Shown here one piece after another: positions 40,339-48,370 of a stretch of 64,000 nucleotides of DNA. The DNA is from Saccharopolyspora sp. SCSIO 74807. Its GTDB lineage: Bacteria > Actinomycetota > Actinomycetes > Mycobacteriales > Pseudonocardiaceae. The stretch lies in contig NZ_CP146100.1 in the NCBI RefSeq assembly GCF_037023755.1, positions 2,482,501 to 2,546,500 of the forward strand, written 5' to 3'. The translations under genes were made by a program, and so were the position numbers. The notes below the pieces were generated by a model. The model did no database searches and had not been told where the DNA came from. It saw nothing but the letters and a program-made list of their open reading frames with translations. Position 1 is the stretch's first letter; each line of letters starts with the position of its first letter.

Positions 40339-41332
40339 GCCGATCCTGCAGGTCCGCGACCTGGTCAAGCACTTCCCGATCAACCGGGGAGTGGTGTTCC
40401 AACGCACCGTCGGCCACGTGCGGGCCGTCGACGGGGTGTCGTTCGACCTGTACAAGGGCGAGACGCTGGGCATCGTCGGCGAGTCCGGCTGCGGCAAGTC
40501 CACCCTCGCCCAGGTGCTGATGCGGCTGGAGAAGCCGACCAGCGGCACGGCCACCTTCGAAGGCCGGGACATGTTCGGGATGAGCGGGGCGCAACTGCGC
40601 AAACTGCGCCGGGACATGCAGATCGTGCTGCAGGACCCGTACACCTCGCTGAACCCGCGGCGCACCGTCGGCGACATCGTCGGCGAACCGTTCGAGATCC
40701 ACCCGGAGGTCGCGCCGAAAGGCGAGCGCAACCGCAAGGTGCAGGAGCTGCTGGACGTGGTGGGGCTCAACCCCGAGCACATCAACCGCTACCCGCACCA
40801 GTTCTCCGGCGGTCAGCGCCAGCGCATCGGCATCGCGCGGGCGCTGGCCCTGCGGCCGAAGGTGATCGTGTGCGACGAGCCGGTCTCCGCGCTGGACGTC
40901 TCGATCCAGGCGCAGGTGATGAACCTGCTCGGCGAGCTGCAGCAGGAGTTCGGGCTGTCCTACATCTTCATCGCGCACGACCTGGGCGTGGTGCGGCACC
41001 TGTCGGACCGGGTCGGGGTGATGTACCTGGGGCAGATGGTCGAGGTCGGCACCGAGGAGCAGATCTACGAGCACCCGCAGCACCCGTACACCCAGGCGCT
41101 GCTTTCGTCGGTGCCGGTCCCGGATCCGCAGCTGCGGGGCAAGCGGGAGGTCATCCGGCTCAGCGGGGACGTGCCGAGCCCGGCCGATCCGCCGTCGGGC
41201 TGCCGGTTCCGCACCCGGTGCTGGAAGGCGCAGGACATCTGCGCCGAACAGGCGCCGGAACTGAAGGTCCGGCTGGGCGAGCACCCCGCGGCCTGCCACT
41301 TCGCGGAGGAGCGGCCGCAGGTGCTCGCGTGA
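40331..41332 (+). CDS. Peptide ABC transporter ATP-binding protein, OppF/DppF type
   Basis: The 333-residue ATPase has Walker A (GESGCGKSTLAQ), signature (HQFSGGQRQRIGIARALAL), Walker B (VIVCDEPVSALDVSIQ), FIAHDLGVVRHL and the C-terminal CRFRTRCWKAQDIC metal-like motif of the Opp/Dpp family. It forms the heterodimer with the OppD-type ATPase and ends the importer operon. A hairpin follows seven bases after the stop. Confidence 0.96.
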   Translation: MTEPILQVRDLVKHFPINRGVVFQRTVGHVRAVDGVSFDLYKGETLGIVGESGCGKSTLAQVLMRLEKPTSGTATFEGRDMFGMSGAQLRKLRRDMQIVLQDPYTSLNPRRTVGDIVGEPFEIHPEVAPKGERNRKVQELLDVVGLNPEHINRYPHQFSGGQRQRIGIARALALRPKVIVCDEPVSALDVSIQAQVMNLLGELQQEFGLSYIFIAHDLGVVRHLSDRVGVMYLGQMVEVGTEEQIYEHPQHPYTQALLSSVPVPDPQLRGKREVIRLSGDVPSPADPPSGCRFRTRCWKAQDICAEQAPELKVRLGEHPAACHFAEERPQVLA

Positions 41333-41338
41333 GCCGGG

Positions 41339-41366
41339 CGTGGGCGGGCCGCGCGGCCCGCCCACG
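41339..41366. terminator. Perfect 28-nt palindrome between convergent genes, likely terminator
   Basis: Half-site CGTGGGCGGGCCGC is followed at once by its exact inverse complement. It separates oppF (+) and the methyltransferase gene (-) and would end transcription from both sides; no T-run is present. Confidence 0.7.
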
Positions 41367-41367
41367 G

Positions 41368-42189
41368 TCAGACCAGGTAGCCGACGCCGCCGTAGGCGTT
41401 GGCCAGCGCCGCCTCGTCCTCGTCGATCGTCCGGTCCGGCCGCCACAGCGGCGACAACGTCAGGCCCGGATCGGCCAGCCGGTACCCGTCGAACAGCGAC
41501 TCGATGTCCACGCGGTTGCGCCACGCCACCGGGGTCGGGGTCCGGGCCATCACCTCGTGCGCGACCCGCACCTGCTCGTCGGTGGCCGAGACCTGCGAGA
41601 TGTGCGAGATCGCCAGCCAGCTGCCCGCTGGGCTCGCGGCCCGGTAGCGGGCCACCAGCTGCCTGGCCTCGGCGTCGTCCGGCACGAACGGCAGGATGGC
41701 GATCGCCAGCACCGCCAGCGGGCGGCCGAAGTCCAGCATGTCCGCGACGCCGGGCGCGGCCAGCACGCTGTCCACGTCGCGCACGTCGGCCTGCGTGATC
41801 GTCACGTTCGGCTTGCCTTCGAGCATCCGCCTGGCGTGCGCCACCGCGACCGGTTCGTGGTCGACGTAGGCGACGCGAGCGCGCGGGTTCGACCAGTGCG
41901 CGATCTCGTGCACGTTGCCGACGGTGGGGATGCCCGAACCGAGGTCGAGGAACTGGTCGATGCCCTGCGCGAGCAGGAACCGCACCGCCCGCCCCAGGAA
42001 GGCCCGGTTCGCCTGCGCGTAGGTCGCCGACTGCGGCAGCACGCGCAGCGCGTCGTCGGCGGCATCCCGATCGACCGCGAAGTGCGCCGAACCGCCCAGG
42101 TAGTAGTCGTACATCCGCGCGGAGTTGGGCCGGTCGGTGTCCGGCACCTCCGGCAGCGTGGTGAACCGCTCTCGATCACTCTCGACCAT
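41368..42189 (-). CDS. SAM-dependent methyltransferase of the DUF574/Methyltransf_19 family
   Basis: The 273-residue protein matches this actinomycete family: DRPNSARMYDYYLGGSAHFAVDRDAAD, ANRAFLGRAVRFLLAQGIDQFLDLGSGIPTVGNVHEIA (SAM-binding GSG), VAYVDHEPVAVAHA, ITQADVRD and FVPDDAEA. The family occurs in large numbers of paralogues in Streptomyces and relatives, and its substrates are unknown. ATG 42189. It is monocistronic, convergent with the peptide importer. Confidence 0.92.
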   Translation of the reverse strand: MVESDRERFTTLPEVPDTDRPNSARMYDYYLGGSAHFAVDRDAADDALRVLPQSATYAQANRAFLGRAVRFLLAQGIDQFLDLGSGIPTVGNVHEIAHWSNPRARVAYVDHEPVAVAHARRMLEGKPNVTITQADVRDVDSVLAAPGVADMLDFGRPLAVLAIAILPFVPDDAEARQLVARYRAASPAGSWLAISHISQVSATDEQVRVAHEVMARTPTPVAWRNRVDIESLFDGYRLADPGLTLSPLWRPDRTIDEDEAALANAYGGVGYLV

Positions 42190-42261
42190 GCTGTTGATGG
42201 TGCAACAACGGGCGGTCGATGACCATGGGTATTCGCGCCCGCCGCCCGCCCGCCGTGCGCT

Positions 42262-42311
42262 GGTGAACGGACCGCCGGTTCCACTCCGGTTGGCCGAACG
42301 GCCCGTTCACC
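42262..42311. repeat. GTGAACGG...CCGTTCAC hairpin, copy 2 (likely terminator)
   Basis: Arms 42262-42270 and 42303-42311 (GGTGAACGG and its complement) enclose about 32 bases. The element lies 28 bp after the stop of the S10 peptidase gene on the minus strand. It shares its arm core with the hairpin at 15597-15640. Confidence 0.55.
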
Positions 42312-42338
42312 CCTGGTCGAACTGCGGTCCCGCGTCCA

Positions 42339-43814
42339 CTAGGGACGGTCGTTGCGGACGAATTCGGCGAGGTCGGCGGATTGCTGCACCCGCGACGGCT
42401 CGTGCACGTACATCATGTGGCCCGCGTCGTAGTAGCGGACCTCGATGTTCTCCCGCAGCTCTTCCGGAATCGGCAGCCGCGCGAGCACGTGCTCGGCCGC
42501 GAAGTACGGCGTGGCGCCATCGGTGTAGCCGGCACCGACGTGCACCCGCAGGTGCGGGTTGGCGCGCATCGCCGAACCCAGCCTGTCCACGACCGATACT
42601 GCGGCGCCCTCGAACTCCTTGTACGACCACGGCTGCACGCGGCTGGTGAGCAGCTCGTACGGCAGGTCGTTGACGTACTCCAGCTCTTCGCGCACGTAGT
42701 GGTTGATCGCCGCCGAGTAGGCACCGATGATGCCGGACACGCTCGGGTCGTCGGTGAACCGTTCGCCCGCCGCGTCGGCTTCCCACCCGAGGAAGCGCCC
42801 GTCCATTCGGCCGACCGTGCGGCGCTGGTCGCGCAGCAGCTCGGTGAAGAACCGCAGGTGCTCGATGCGCAGGTCGACGCGGTCCACGTAGTCCTCGGAC
42901 AGGCCGGTGAGTTCCGCGGTGCGCCGCACGATGTCCGCGCGTTCGGCCGCGGACAGCCGCGCGCCCCGCGCCAGCGCCCACGCGTAGTCGCCGGAGGCGA
43001 ACTTCTCCGCTTCGTCCAGCACTTCGCGAAGCGGGCGGTCGCCGTGCTTGCCGTGGTGGTGCGCGATGGCGGCGTAGGTCGGCAGGTACAGCCAGTACGG
43101 CAGATCGTTGCCTTCTGTGAACCGGATAGTGCCCATGTCCAGCACCGACGAGATCAGCAGCAGCCCGTTGAGGTACAGCCCGTGCCGGTCCTGCAGGTGC
43201 TCGGCGAGCGCCGCGGCGCGCAGCGTGCCGTAGGACTCACCGGCGAGGTACTTCGGCGACATCCACCGCCCGTTGCGCGAGGTCCACAACCGGATGATCT
43301 CGCCGACGGATTCGATGTCGGCCTTGTAGCCGTGGAAACCGCCGGGGTCGCCGCCTTCGACGGCGCGGGAGAAACCGGTGGAGACCGGGTCGATGAACAC
43401 CAGGTCGCTGTGCGCCAGCAGCGTCTGCTCGTTGTCGGCCAGCCCGTACGGCGGGGCTGCGGGCGAGCCCGCATCGCCGGAGAGCACCCGGCGCGGTCCG
43501 AGCACCCCGAGGTGCAGCCACACGCTGGCCGATCCGGGCCCGCCGTTGAACGCGAACGTCACCGGGCGCGGTTCGGCGCTGTCGGCGACGTAGGAGGTCA
43601 GGAAGACCTCGGCCTTCGGCTTGTGCCCTTCGAACTTGCCGTCGGTGTAGACCTCTTCGCGCAGCACGATGCGGCCGGTGGTGGCCGTGTAGGGCAGCTC
43701 CGCGCCGTTGGCGGTGATCGTGTGGTGCGTGCTGACGAGGTCGTCGACCGGCTCGGCCGGGGTGTTCGCGGGGGCCTGTTCGGAGTCGCCGGGTTTCGTT
43801 TCGCTGGCTGCCAT
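42339..43814 (-). CDS. S10 family serine carboxypeptidase-like protein
   Basis: The 491-residue alpha/beta-hydrolase shows the S10 features: PVTFAFNGGPGSASVWLHLG (oxyanion region), FIDPVSTGFSRAV, the nucleophile in AGESYG and the catalytic His region YYDAGHMMYVHEPS. S10 enzymes release C-terminal residues at acid pH. No signal peptide is seen: the first 30 residues are polar, so the enzyme is probably cytoplasmic, unlike secreted eukaryotic relatives. It starts 58 bp from the divergent uracil-DNA glycosylase gene. Confidence 0.92.
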   Translation of the reverse strand: MAASETKPGDSEQAPANTPAEPVDDLVSTHHTITANGAELPYTATTGRIVLREEVYTDGKFEGHKPKAEVFLTSYVADSAEPRPVTFAFNGGPGSASVWLHLGVLGPRRVLSGDAGSPAAPPYGLADNEQTLLAHSDLVFIDPVSTGFSRAVEGGDPGGFHGYKADIESVGEIIRLWTSRNGRWMSPKYLAGESYGTLRAAALAEHLQDRHGLYLNGLLLISSVLDMGTIRFTEGNDLPYWLYLPTYAAIAHHHGKHGDRPLREVLDEAEKFASGDYAWALARGARLSAAERADIVRRTAELTGLSEDYVDRVDLRIEHLRFFTELLRDQRRTVGRMDGRFLGWEADAAGERFTDDPSVSGIIGAYSAAINHYVREELEYVNDLPYELLTSRVQPWSYKEFEGAAVSVVDRLGSAMRANPHLRVHVGAGYTDGATPYFAAEHVLARLPIPEELRENIEVRYYDAGHMMYVHEPSRVQQSADLAEFVRNDRP

Positions 43815-43872
43815 ATCCGCACCCTACGTGCCGCGTACCGCAGCTCCGCGGTGTTTCTGCCACCGTGGGCTG

Positions 43873-44634
43873 GTGATCTCCGAACTGATCGAGCATCCCG
43901 TCGAAGACCCCGCCACCGCGGCCGCAGGCACCACCGCGATCGGCGAGCTGGACGAGCGGGTCGCCCGCTGCACGGCCTGCCCGCGGCTGGTCGAGTGGCG
44001 CGAACGGGTCGCGCGGGAGAAGCGGGCGGCGTTCCGCGACGAGACCTACTGGGGCCGTCCGGTTCCGGGTTTCGGACCGCCGGACGCGGCGATCTCGATC
44101 GTCGGTCTCGCCCCCGCCGCGCACGGCGCGAACCGCACCGGCCGGATGTTCACCGGTGACCGTTCCGGCGATGTGCTCTACCAGGCGATGTACGACGTCG
44201 GCCTCGCATCGCAGCCGCACGCCTACGGCCTCGGCGACGGTTTGACGTTGTACGGCACCAGAATCACGTCGCCGGTGCACTGCGCGCCGCCCGCGAACAA
44301 GCCCACCACCGGTGAGCGCGACACGTGCCGCAGCTGGCTTTCCCACGAGTTCGTGCTGCTGCGGAACACGCTGCGAGTCGTCGTGGTGCTGGGCGGTTTC
44401 GGCTGGCAGGCCCTGCTGCCGGTACTGCGCGACGCGGTGTGGCAGGTGCCCTCGCCGCAGCCGAAGTTCGGCCACGCCGCGCACGCCGAACTACCCGCCA
44501 CCGACGGCGGAGCGGACCTGCACCTGCTCGGCTGCTACCACGTCAGCCAGCAGAACACCTTCACCGGCAAGCTCACTCCGGCGATGCTGCGGGAGGTCCT
44601 GGAGCAGGCGAAGGGCCTGGCAGGCCTTCGGTGA
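43873..44634 (+). CDS. Type 5 uracil-DNA glycosylase (UdgB)
   Basis: The 253-residue protein has the family 5 motifs: GLAPAAHGANRTGRMFTGDRSGD (motif A, where Ala replaces the usual catalytic Asp), NKPTTGERDTCRSWL, VVVLGGFGWQALL and the C-terminal HVSQQNTFTGKLT. Cysteines C33, C36 and two later ones (in HCAPP and DTCRSW) are placed to bind a 4Fe-4S cluster. UdgB excises uracil and other deaminated bases, useful in high-GC genomes. Start GTG 43873. It is the last intact core gene before the degraded patch. Confidence 0.93.
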   Translation: MISELIEHPVEDPATAAAGTTAIGELDERVARCTACPRLVEWRERVAREKRAAFRDETYWGRPVPGFGPPDAAISIVGLAPAAHGANRTGRMFTGDRSGDVLYQAMYDVGLASQPHAYGLGDGLTLYGTRITSPVHCAPPANKPTTGERDTCRSWLSHEFVLLRNTLRVVVVLGGFGWQALLPVLRDAVWQVPSPQPKFGHAAHAELPATDGGADLHLLGCYHVSQQNTFTGKLTPAMLREVLEQAKGLAGLR

Positions 44635-44646
44635 GGTCCGGCACCA

Positions 44647-44799
44647 GTGCATAACGCTTGTCGTTATCAAGGCCGGCTGGAGAAGGCGAATGGAGATCGA
44701 TCCGGTCAGTGCAGCATCCGGATCAACCAGCAGTGGCGCATCTGCTTCGAGTGGACGTCGGCTGGACCGGAGAACGTCGAGATCGTGGACTACCACTGA
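44647..44799 (+). pseudogene. Truncated HigB/RelE-type toxin remnant
   Basis: A 50-codon frame ends in residues that match the C-terminal half of HigB-type killer proteins: RLEKANGDRSGQCSIRINQQ, then WRICFEW, then ENVEIVDYH at the stop. Full-length members have about 93 residues; the first half is missing. The start region instead holds an ATAACG-N5-CGTTAT dyad (44651-44667) of the type found as an autoregulatory operator before such genes, suggesting an internal deletion joined operator to gene. Loss of the N-terminal half should abolish mRNA cleavage. Confidence 0.8.
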
Positions 44800-44810
44800 A
44801 GGGAACGGGG

Positions 44811-44939
44811 ATGTCTGATGAGTACGCCATGCCTTCCCTGCAAGTCTTGGCGCGCGGTGTAGCGCCGGTCGTGCTCGGCCGCACCCGCTCGGTAGTAGGC
44901 GATCTTGCTCCGCCAGGAGCGCGTCGTCGATTATGCTGA
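44811..44939 (+). pseudogene. HigA-type antitoxin remnant
   Basis: Eleven bases after the toxin remnant, an ATG begins MSDEYAMP, the usual opening of HigA antitoxins paired with this toxin group, but the following 34 codons carry no helix-turn-helix. The order toxin then antitoxin is right for higBA. Only about eight codons seem to survive; the identification rests mainly on position. Confidence 0.5.
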
Positions 44940-44945
44940 GGAGTG

Positions 44946-45368
44946 ATGACGACGCCGCGCGAAGCGCTTGAGCGGCTCCACGCTGCAGTGGAGTCGGGTG
45001 AGATCGCGCAGTTGTGCAGCAGGTACGACCTGGATCTGCTCGTCGTGCATGGCAGCGTTGTGGAGGATGAGCCGACGCGGCCGCCGGCGGATCTGGACGT
45101 CGCGTGTCGGCATCGGCCGGGGAACATGTTGGACGTCATCGGGTTGATCGACGATCTGATGGACATGAGCGGCTTCGACGGAATCGATCTCCTCGACCTG
45201 AACACTGCCGGCGTGGTGGCCGCTGCCCGCGCGCTCGGTCCGCAGAGCCTGCTGTTGTACGAAGCGGAGCCGAGCTTGTTCACGCTCGCGCAGATGGCGG
45301 CGCTGACGACGGAGATGGAGACCAAGCACCTCCGCCTCCTCGATCTCAAGCTGATGGCCCGACGATGA
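44946..45368 (+). CDS. MNT-type nucleotidyltransferase, MntA-like antitoxin
   Basis: The 140-residue protein has the minimal nucleotidyltransferase motif (LLVVHGSVVEDEPTRPPADL followed by DVA): GS then, after an 11-residue gap, D-L-D. It is shaped like MntA antitoxins, which AMPylate and silence a HEPN ribonuclease partner. The HEPN gene follows with a 4-base ATGA overlap. The GS-to-D gap is one residue longer than the common GSX10DXD, so activity should be tested. ATG 44946 has GAGG four bases upstream; GTG 44943 is alternative. Confidence 0.82.
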   Translation: MTTPREALERLHAAVESGEIAQLCSRYDLDLLVVHGSVVEDEPTRPPADLDVACRHRPGNMLDVIGLIDDLMDMSGFDGIDLLDLNTAGVVAAARALGPQSLLLYEAEPSLFTLAQMAALTTEMETKHLRLLDLKLMARR

Positions 45369-45806
45369 CCCGTAGGCAGGTGGACGTAGCGGTTGTCCGC
45401 AACAAGCTCGACGCGGTCGGCCGGGCGATCACGACGTTGCGAAGCATCGCCCCGCTGGACGCGAGCAGACTGCGGTCCGATCCTGTGACAGCGGCTGCCG
45501 TCGAGCGGCTGACCTGCCGCTTGGTGGATCTGGCCGCTGATATCAATACGCACATCAGCTCGGTTCCTCGGGCGTGCTCCCGAGAACTACCGCGACAGCT
45601 TTGATCTGATGGAGCAAGCGCAGGCCCTGACGGCCGCGATCGTCGCGAAGATCAAACCCTCGGTGGGCATGCGCAACGCGATCGTGCACGAATACATCCG
45701 GATCAACTACGACATCGTCGCGGCTGCCGTGCCGCTCGCGCTGGATACGTACTCGGAGTACCAGGCACAGGTCGCCGAGTTCGTCTACGACCAGGCGACC
45801 GCTTGA
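45365..45806 (+). pseudogene. HepT-like HEPN toxin gene split by a +1 frameshift
   Basis: The first frame from ATG 45365 encodes a DUF86/HepT N-terminal half (VAVVRNKLDAVGRAITTLRS, ADINTHISSV) and then runs into unrelated residues. The second frame supplies the expected continuation (LGRAPENYRDSFDLMEQAQA) and the HEPN motif GMRNAIVHEY (RX4HxY-type) up to 45806. The switch fits one extra C near 45566-45567. Repaired, the protein would be about 146 residues, normal for HepT. The toxin is presumably inactive unless frameshifting or a sequencing error explains it. Confidence 0.82.
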
Positions 45807-45827
45807 TCCTGCAGTAGTGCGGTCGCA

Positions 45828-46285
45828 TCAGCTGAGACTGGATCCGCCAGGCGCGCGTGGAGCTCGTCGTCCGTCATCCCCGGTGCCGTCGGCCTGAAAC
45901 CGAGGTGGTGGGGCAGTCTTGGCGTCTTCCCCCGGAGTCGCCACGTGTCCGGTTCCGGCCTTCATCAGGTGCTGGAACTGCCCGAACTGGTCACCCAGCA
46001 GCGGTTCGGCGACCTCGTCGAGCTGCTCGGCGGCGTTGCGGGTCGCTTCCCGAATCGTCGACAAGATCGTCTTCTGGAGCACCACGTGCGACTGGCGAGC
46101 CGCTTGTGCGTCCAACTGAGGTCCAGCACTGCACCCGAGGATGCCGCGGTGACAGTTACCGAGCGATCCGCGCTGGTCGCCGTGCCGCGCACGTTCTCCA
46201 CGGCGGATTGCAGCTCGTCGGCCTTCGCGGCCTGTTCTTGCACGTTGCGCATCAGCTGTTCCATGCGCTCGGAGATCTCGGACAT
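45828..46285 (-). pseudogene. YbaB/EbfC-like nucleoid protein gene with frameshift
   Basis: From ATG 46285 the frame encodes a YbaB-like start (ERMEQLMRNVQEQAAKADEL, then VTVTAASSGAVLDLSWT), then loses similarity. A second frame continues with the family's C-terminal helix (VVLQKTILSTIREATRNAAE, QLDEVAEPLLGD) to a stop at 45828. The switch lies near 46106-46111 and fits one missing base. YbaB-like proteins accompany WXG100/type VII substrate genes in this actinomycete group, and such a gene lies upstream in the same operon. Confidence 0.78.
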
Positions 46286-46312
46286 CGATGATCTTCCCCC
46301 GTTCTTCTCGAA

Positions 46313-46951
46313 TCACCGAGCGAGAGCGTCGACGATTTGCTTGGCGTGCCAGCTCCCGATGTTCGGCGGCCATGCGCTCAAGACGACCCACGAACCATCC
46401 GTGAAACGGATTTCCAACCGTGCTCGCGCCAAGAGCCGAGGACGGCGGCGAGCCATCGCGACCGCATCCCGAGACGCCGTCCACAGCACGCTCATCGGAC
46501 CGCCTGACTCCCGTTGCCCCAGCAGCAGGAGACGTCGGTCGGAAACGGCCAGGTATGATTCCCGGACCTCTTTGGTGCTCTGTTGAACGGCGCGAGCGGC
46601 GGATCCACCCCGTCCTTCGCAGGTGCGGCCGCCGAACCACGATTCGGGGAAGTCCCTCGGACCCGCGGGGCCGGCGCCGAAGAGTGCGAACGGAGCGAGC
46701 AGTGCTCGGACCACTCCGCGCCGCGGGCGGCTTCTCCCCTCCGCGCGCTTGACGGCTGCACCCGCCCGGCCCGCGACCTCGCCGAGCTTGTCGTGCACCC
46801 GGTCGGCATCCGGTTCCGCGCCGCGAGACCCGCGGGTTACTCCGTAAGCCACCGTCGCCGGGCTCAATGCCAGCAGCGTTTCCTGGTTCTGCAGCGCTCG
46901 CTGAGCGGCGTCACCGTGGATCTTGAATGCGTTCAACAGCGGCATGGTCAC
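46313..46951 (-). CDS. Hypothetical protein, PH-like C-terminal domain, type VII-associated
   Basis: The protein has 212 residues from GTG 46951 (210 from ATG 46945). The N-terminal half is helical and basic with a possible weak hydrophobic stretch (VVRALLAPFALFGAG). The C-terminal half reads like a bacterial PH-type beta domain (SYLAVSDRRLLLLGQRE, ARLEIRFTDGSWVVL). The GTG overlaps the stop of the upstream WXG100-like gene (GTGA), and the YbaB-like gene follows 27 bp downstream, so the three form an operon. No function can be stated; a role in handling the secreted partner is inferred. Confidence 0.72.
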   Translation of the reverse strand: MTMPLLNAFKIHGDAAQRALQNQETLLALSPATVAYGVTRGSRGAEPDADRVHDKLGEVAGRAGAAVKRAEGRSRPRRGVVRALLAPFALFGAGPAGPRDFPESWFGGRTCEGRGGSAARAVQQSTKEVRESYLAVSDRRLLLLGQRESGGPMSVLWTASRDAVAMARRRPRLLARARLEIRFTDGSWVVLSAWPPNIGSWHAKQIVDALAR

Positions 46952-47724
46952 TGACCTTGGTTCGGTTGCGGATTGATCTCGCCGGAACTGGATTGAGCGT
47001 ACTTGTAGACGTCCTTGCCGATGTTCGCCCCGAGTCCGGCCGCGCCGCCCGGAACCGGCTCGCCGATCGCCTGCCCGAGCGGTATCCGGACCGGCGCCGT
47101 GTAGGCGGATTTCCCACCGCGCGCCAGGAGACCTTCGCGGCTGAACAGACTGGTCGACTTCTTCAGGTCCTTGAGTTCCTCGAAGCCCCGCTTGTAGGTG
47201 TCCAGGCCCCGCTTGAGCTGCTTCATCAGGTCATGCAGCCGGTCCATCAGCTTTGCCAGCTTTTCGACGATCTTCATGACCCGGGAGAACGCGCGCGCCG
47301 CGTTGGCAGCGGCCGCGGCTGCCCCCGCTGCCATCGACGCCCCTGCGCTGATCACGGCCAGAGCCAGGCTGATCAGCAGGTCCGCGATCAGGAACATGAG
47401 CAGGTCGACGAGGATGTCCAGGATCAGGTTCGCGGCTTCGGCGCACCCTTGGGCGGCCTGCACGAGCAGCTCGGAGGTGTCGTCGAGGTTCTTGGCGACT
47501 TCGTCGAGGGTCGTGCCGATCTGTTCGAGCTTGGCGCCGAAGGCGTCGGACGCCGCACCCTTCCAGTGCTGCCGGGTCTGCGCGCCGTCCGACCGCTGCT
47601 GCGAGGTGATCTCGCGGGTGCGCGAGGCGGCGTCGCGCCAAACTTCGGCCGCCCGCACCAGATCGTCCGGATCTCCGGAGACCATCTCGATGACCTCGAT
47701 GAACGGATCCGCCAAGGGCCGCAC
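46948..47724 (-). CDS. WXG100-like type VII secretion substrate with hydrophobic middle
   Basis: The 258-residue protein opens with a WXG100-like helical hairpin (VWRDAASRTREITSQQ, then the turn-like HWKGAASDAFGAKL with W-K-G, about residues 50-60). Next come a long hydrophobic stretch (about residues 97-145, LDILVDLLMFLIADLLISLA and Ala-rich helix), a charged coiled region and a Gly/Pro-rich end. No toxin domain is recognisable. Such proteins are exported by ESX/type VII systems, none of whose ATPases is in the window. Start GTG 47724. It leads a minus-strand operon. Confidence 0.78.
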   Translation of the reverse strand: MRPLADPFIEVIEMVSGDPDDLVRAAEVWRDAASRTREITSQQRSDGAQTRQHWKGAASDAFGAKLEQIGTTLDEVAKNLDDTSELLVQAAQGCAEAANLILDILVDLLMFLIADLLISLALAVISAGASMAAGAAAAAANAARAFSRVMKIVEKLAKLMDRLHDLMKQLKRGLDTYKRGFEELKDLKKSTSLFSREGLLARGGKSAYTAPVRIPLGQAIGEPVPGGAAGLGANIGKDVYKYAQSSSGEINPQPNQGQ

Positions 47725-48370
47725 GATTGATCGGACCTCGCCGGGAAGTCCGTTGAGCAGGCTCTCCGGCGGTGCAAACGCTTTCCGGCTCGTCGGCGAC
47801 GGTGCGTGTCTGCCGCGAACAGGCCAGTCGCGATTGCAAGATCAGTAGGATCGTGCTGCGCGGGATATCCGCGAGGGGATGCCGGGAGGCGGTCGGTGGA
47901 AGTCTTCGCTGATCGACGCATCGAGATTCGCGCATTGCCGGAGTTGGGGGTGTGACGAACAGCAAATCTCCTCGGCGGTTCGCGGAATCCGTTTGAAATG
48001 TCCCGGGCGCCGGGCTCGTCCGGCACGCGGACCGCCGGTGATCGCCGGGCGGTAACCCCGTCGCGATTGTCCGAGTGCGCATCGAGTTCCTGTTCCGCAG
48101 CGTTGCTGAATCGTGTCGAGCAGCGGCGGAAAGTCGTCATAGCGGCGGTTCGGCCGAAGGTGCTGCGGTGAGTTGGCACGGCAGCCGCAAAAGTCGGTAG
48201 GGTGGCCGCACCGACACCCCTCGAGCAGTGTTGCGGCTCGCCTTTCGATGAGCACCGAGCGCATGCGCGCGCGCACGATCCGTGATGCGTGATCACCGCC
48301 ACGCGCGACTGGCGTCACATTAAGGGGGTGTGCGAGCCATGTCGCGCTTCAGTGGTGCGACCATAGCGGC
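47725..48370. other. 646-bp stretch with no supported gene
   Basis: Base composition is visibly lower in GC than in the flanks and frames show no actinomycete codon bias. It must hold the promoters of the WXG100-like operon (-) and of the NADH dehydrogenase (+). The open frames on the minus strand here give no recognisable protein; it may be decayed sequence linked with the pseudogenes to the left. Confidence 0.5.

Noticed and set aside
47842-48318. 158-codon minus-strand frame in the gap before ndh
   Set aside because: Codon use is not actinomycete-like, with many Cys and Arg, and no family is recognisable.
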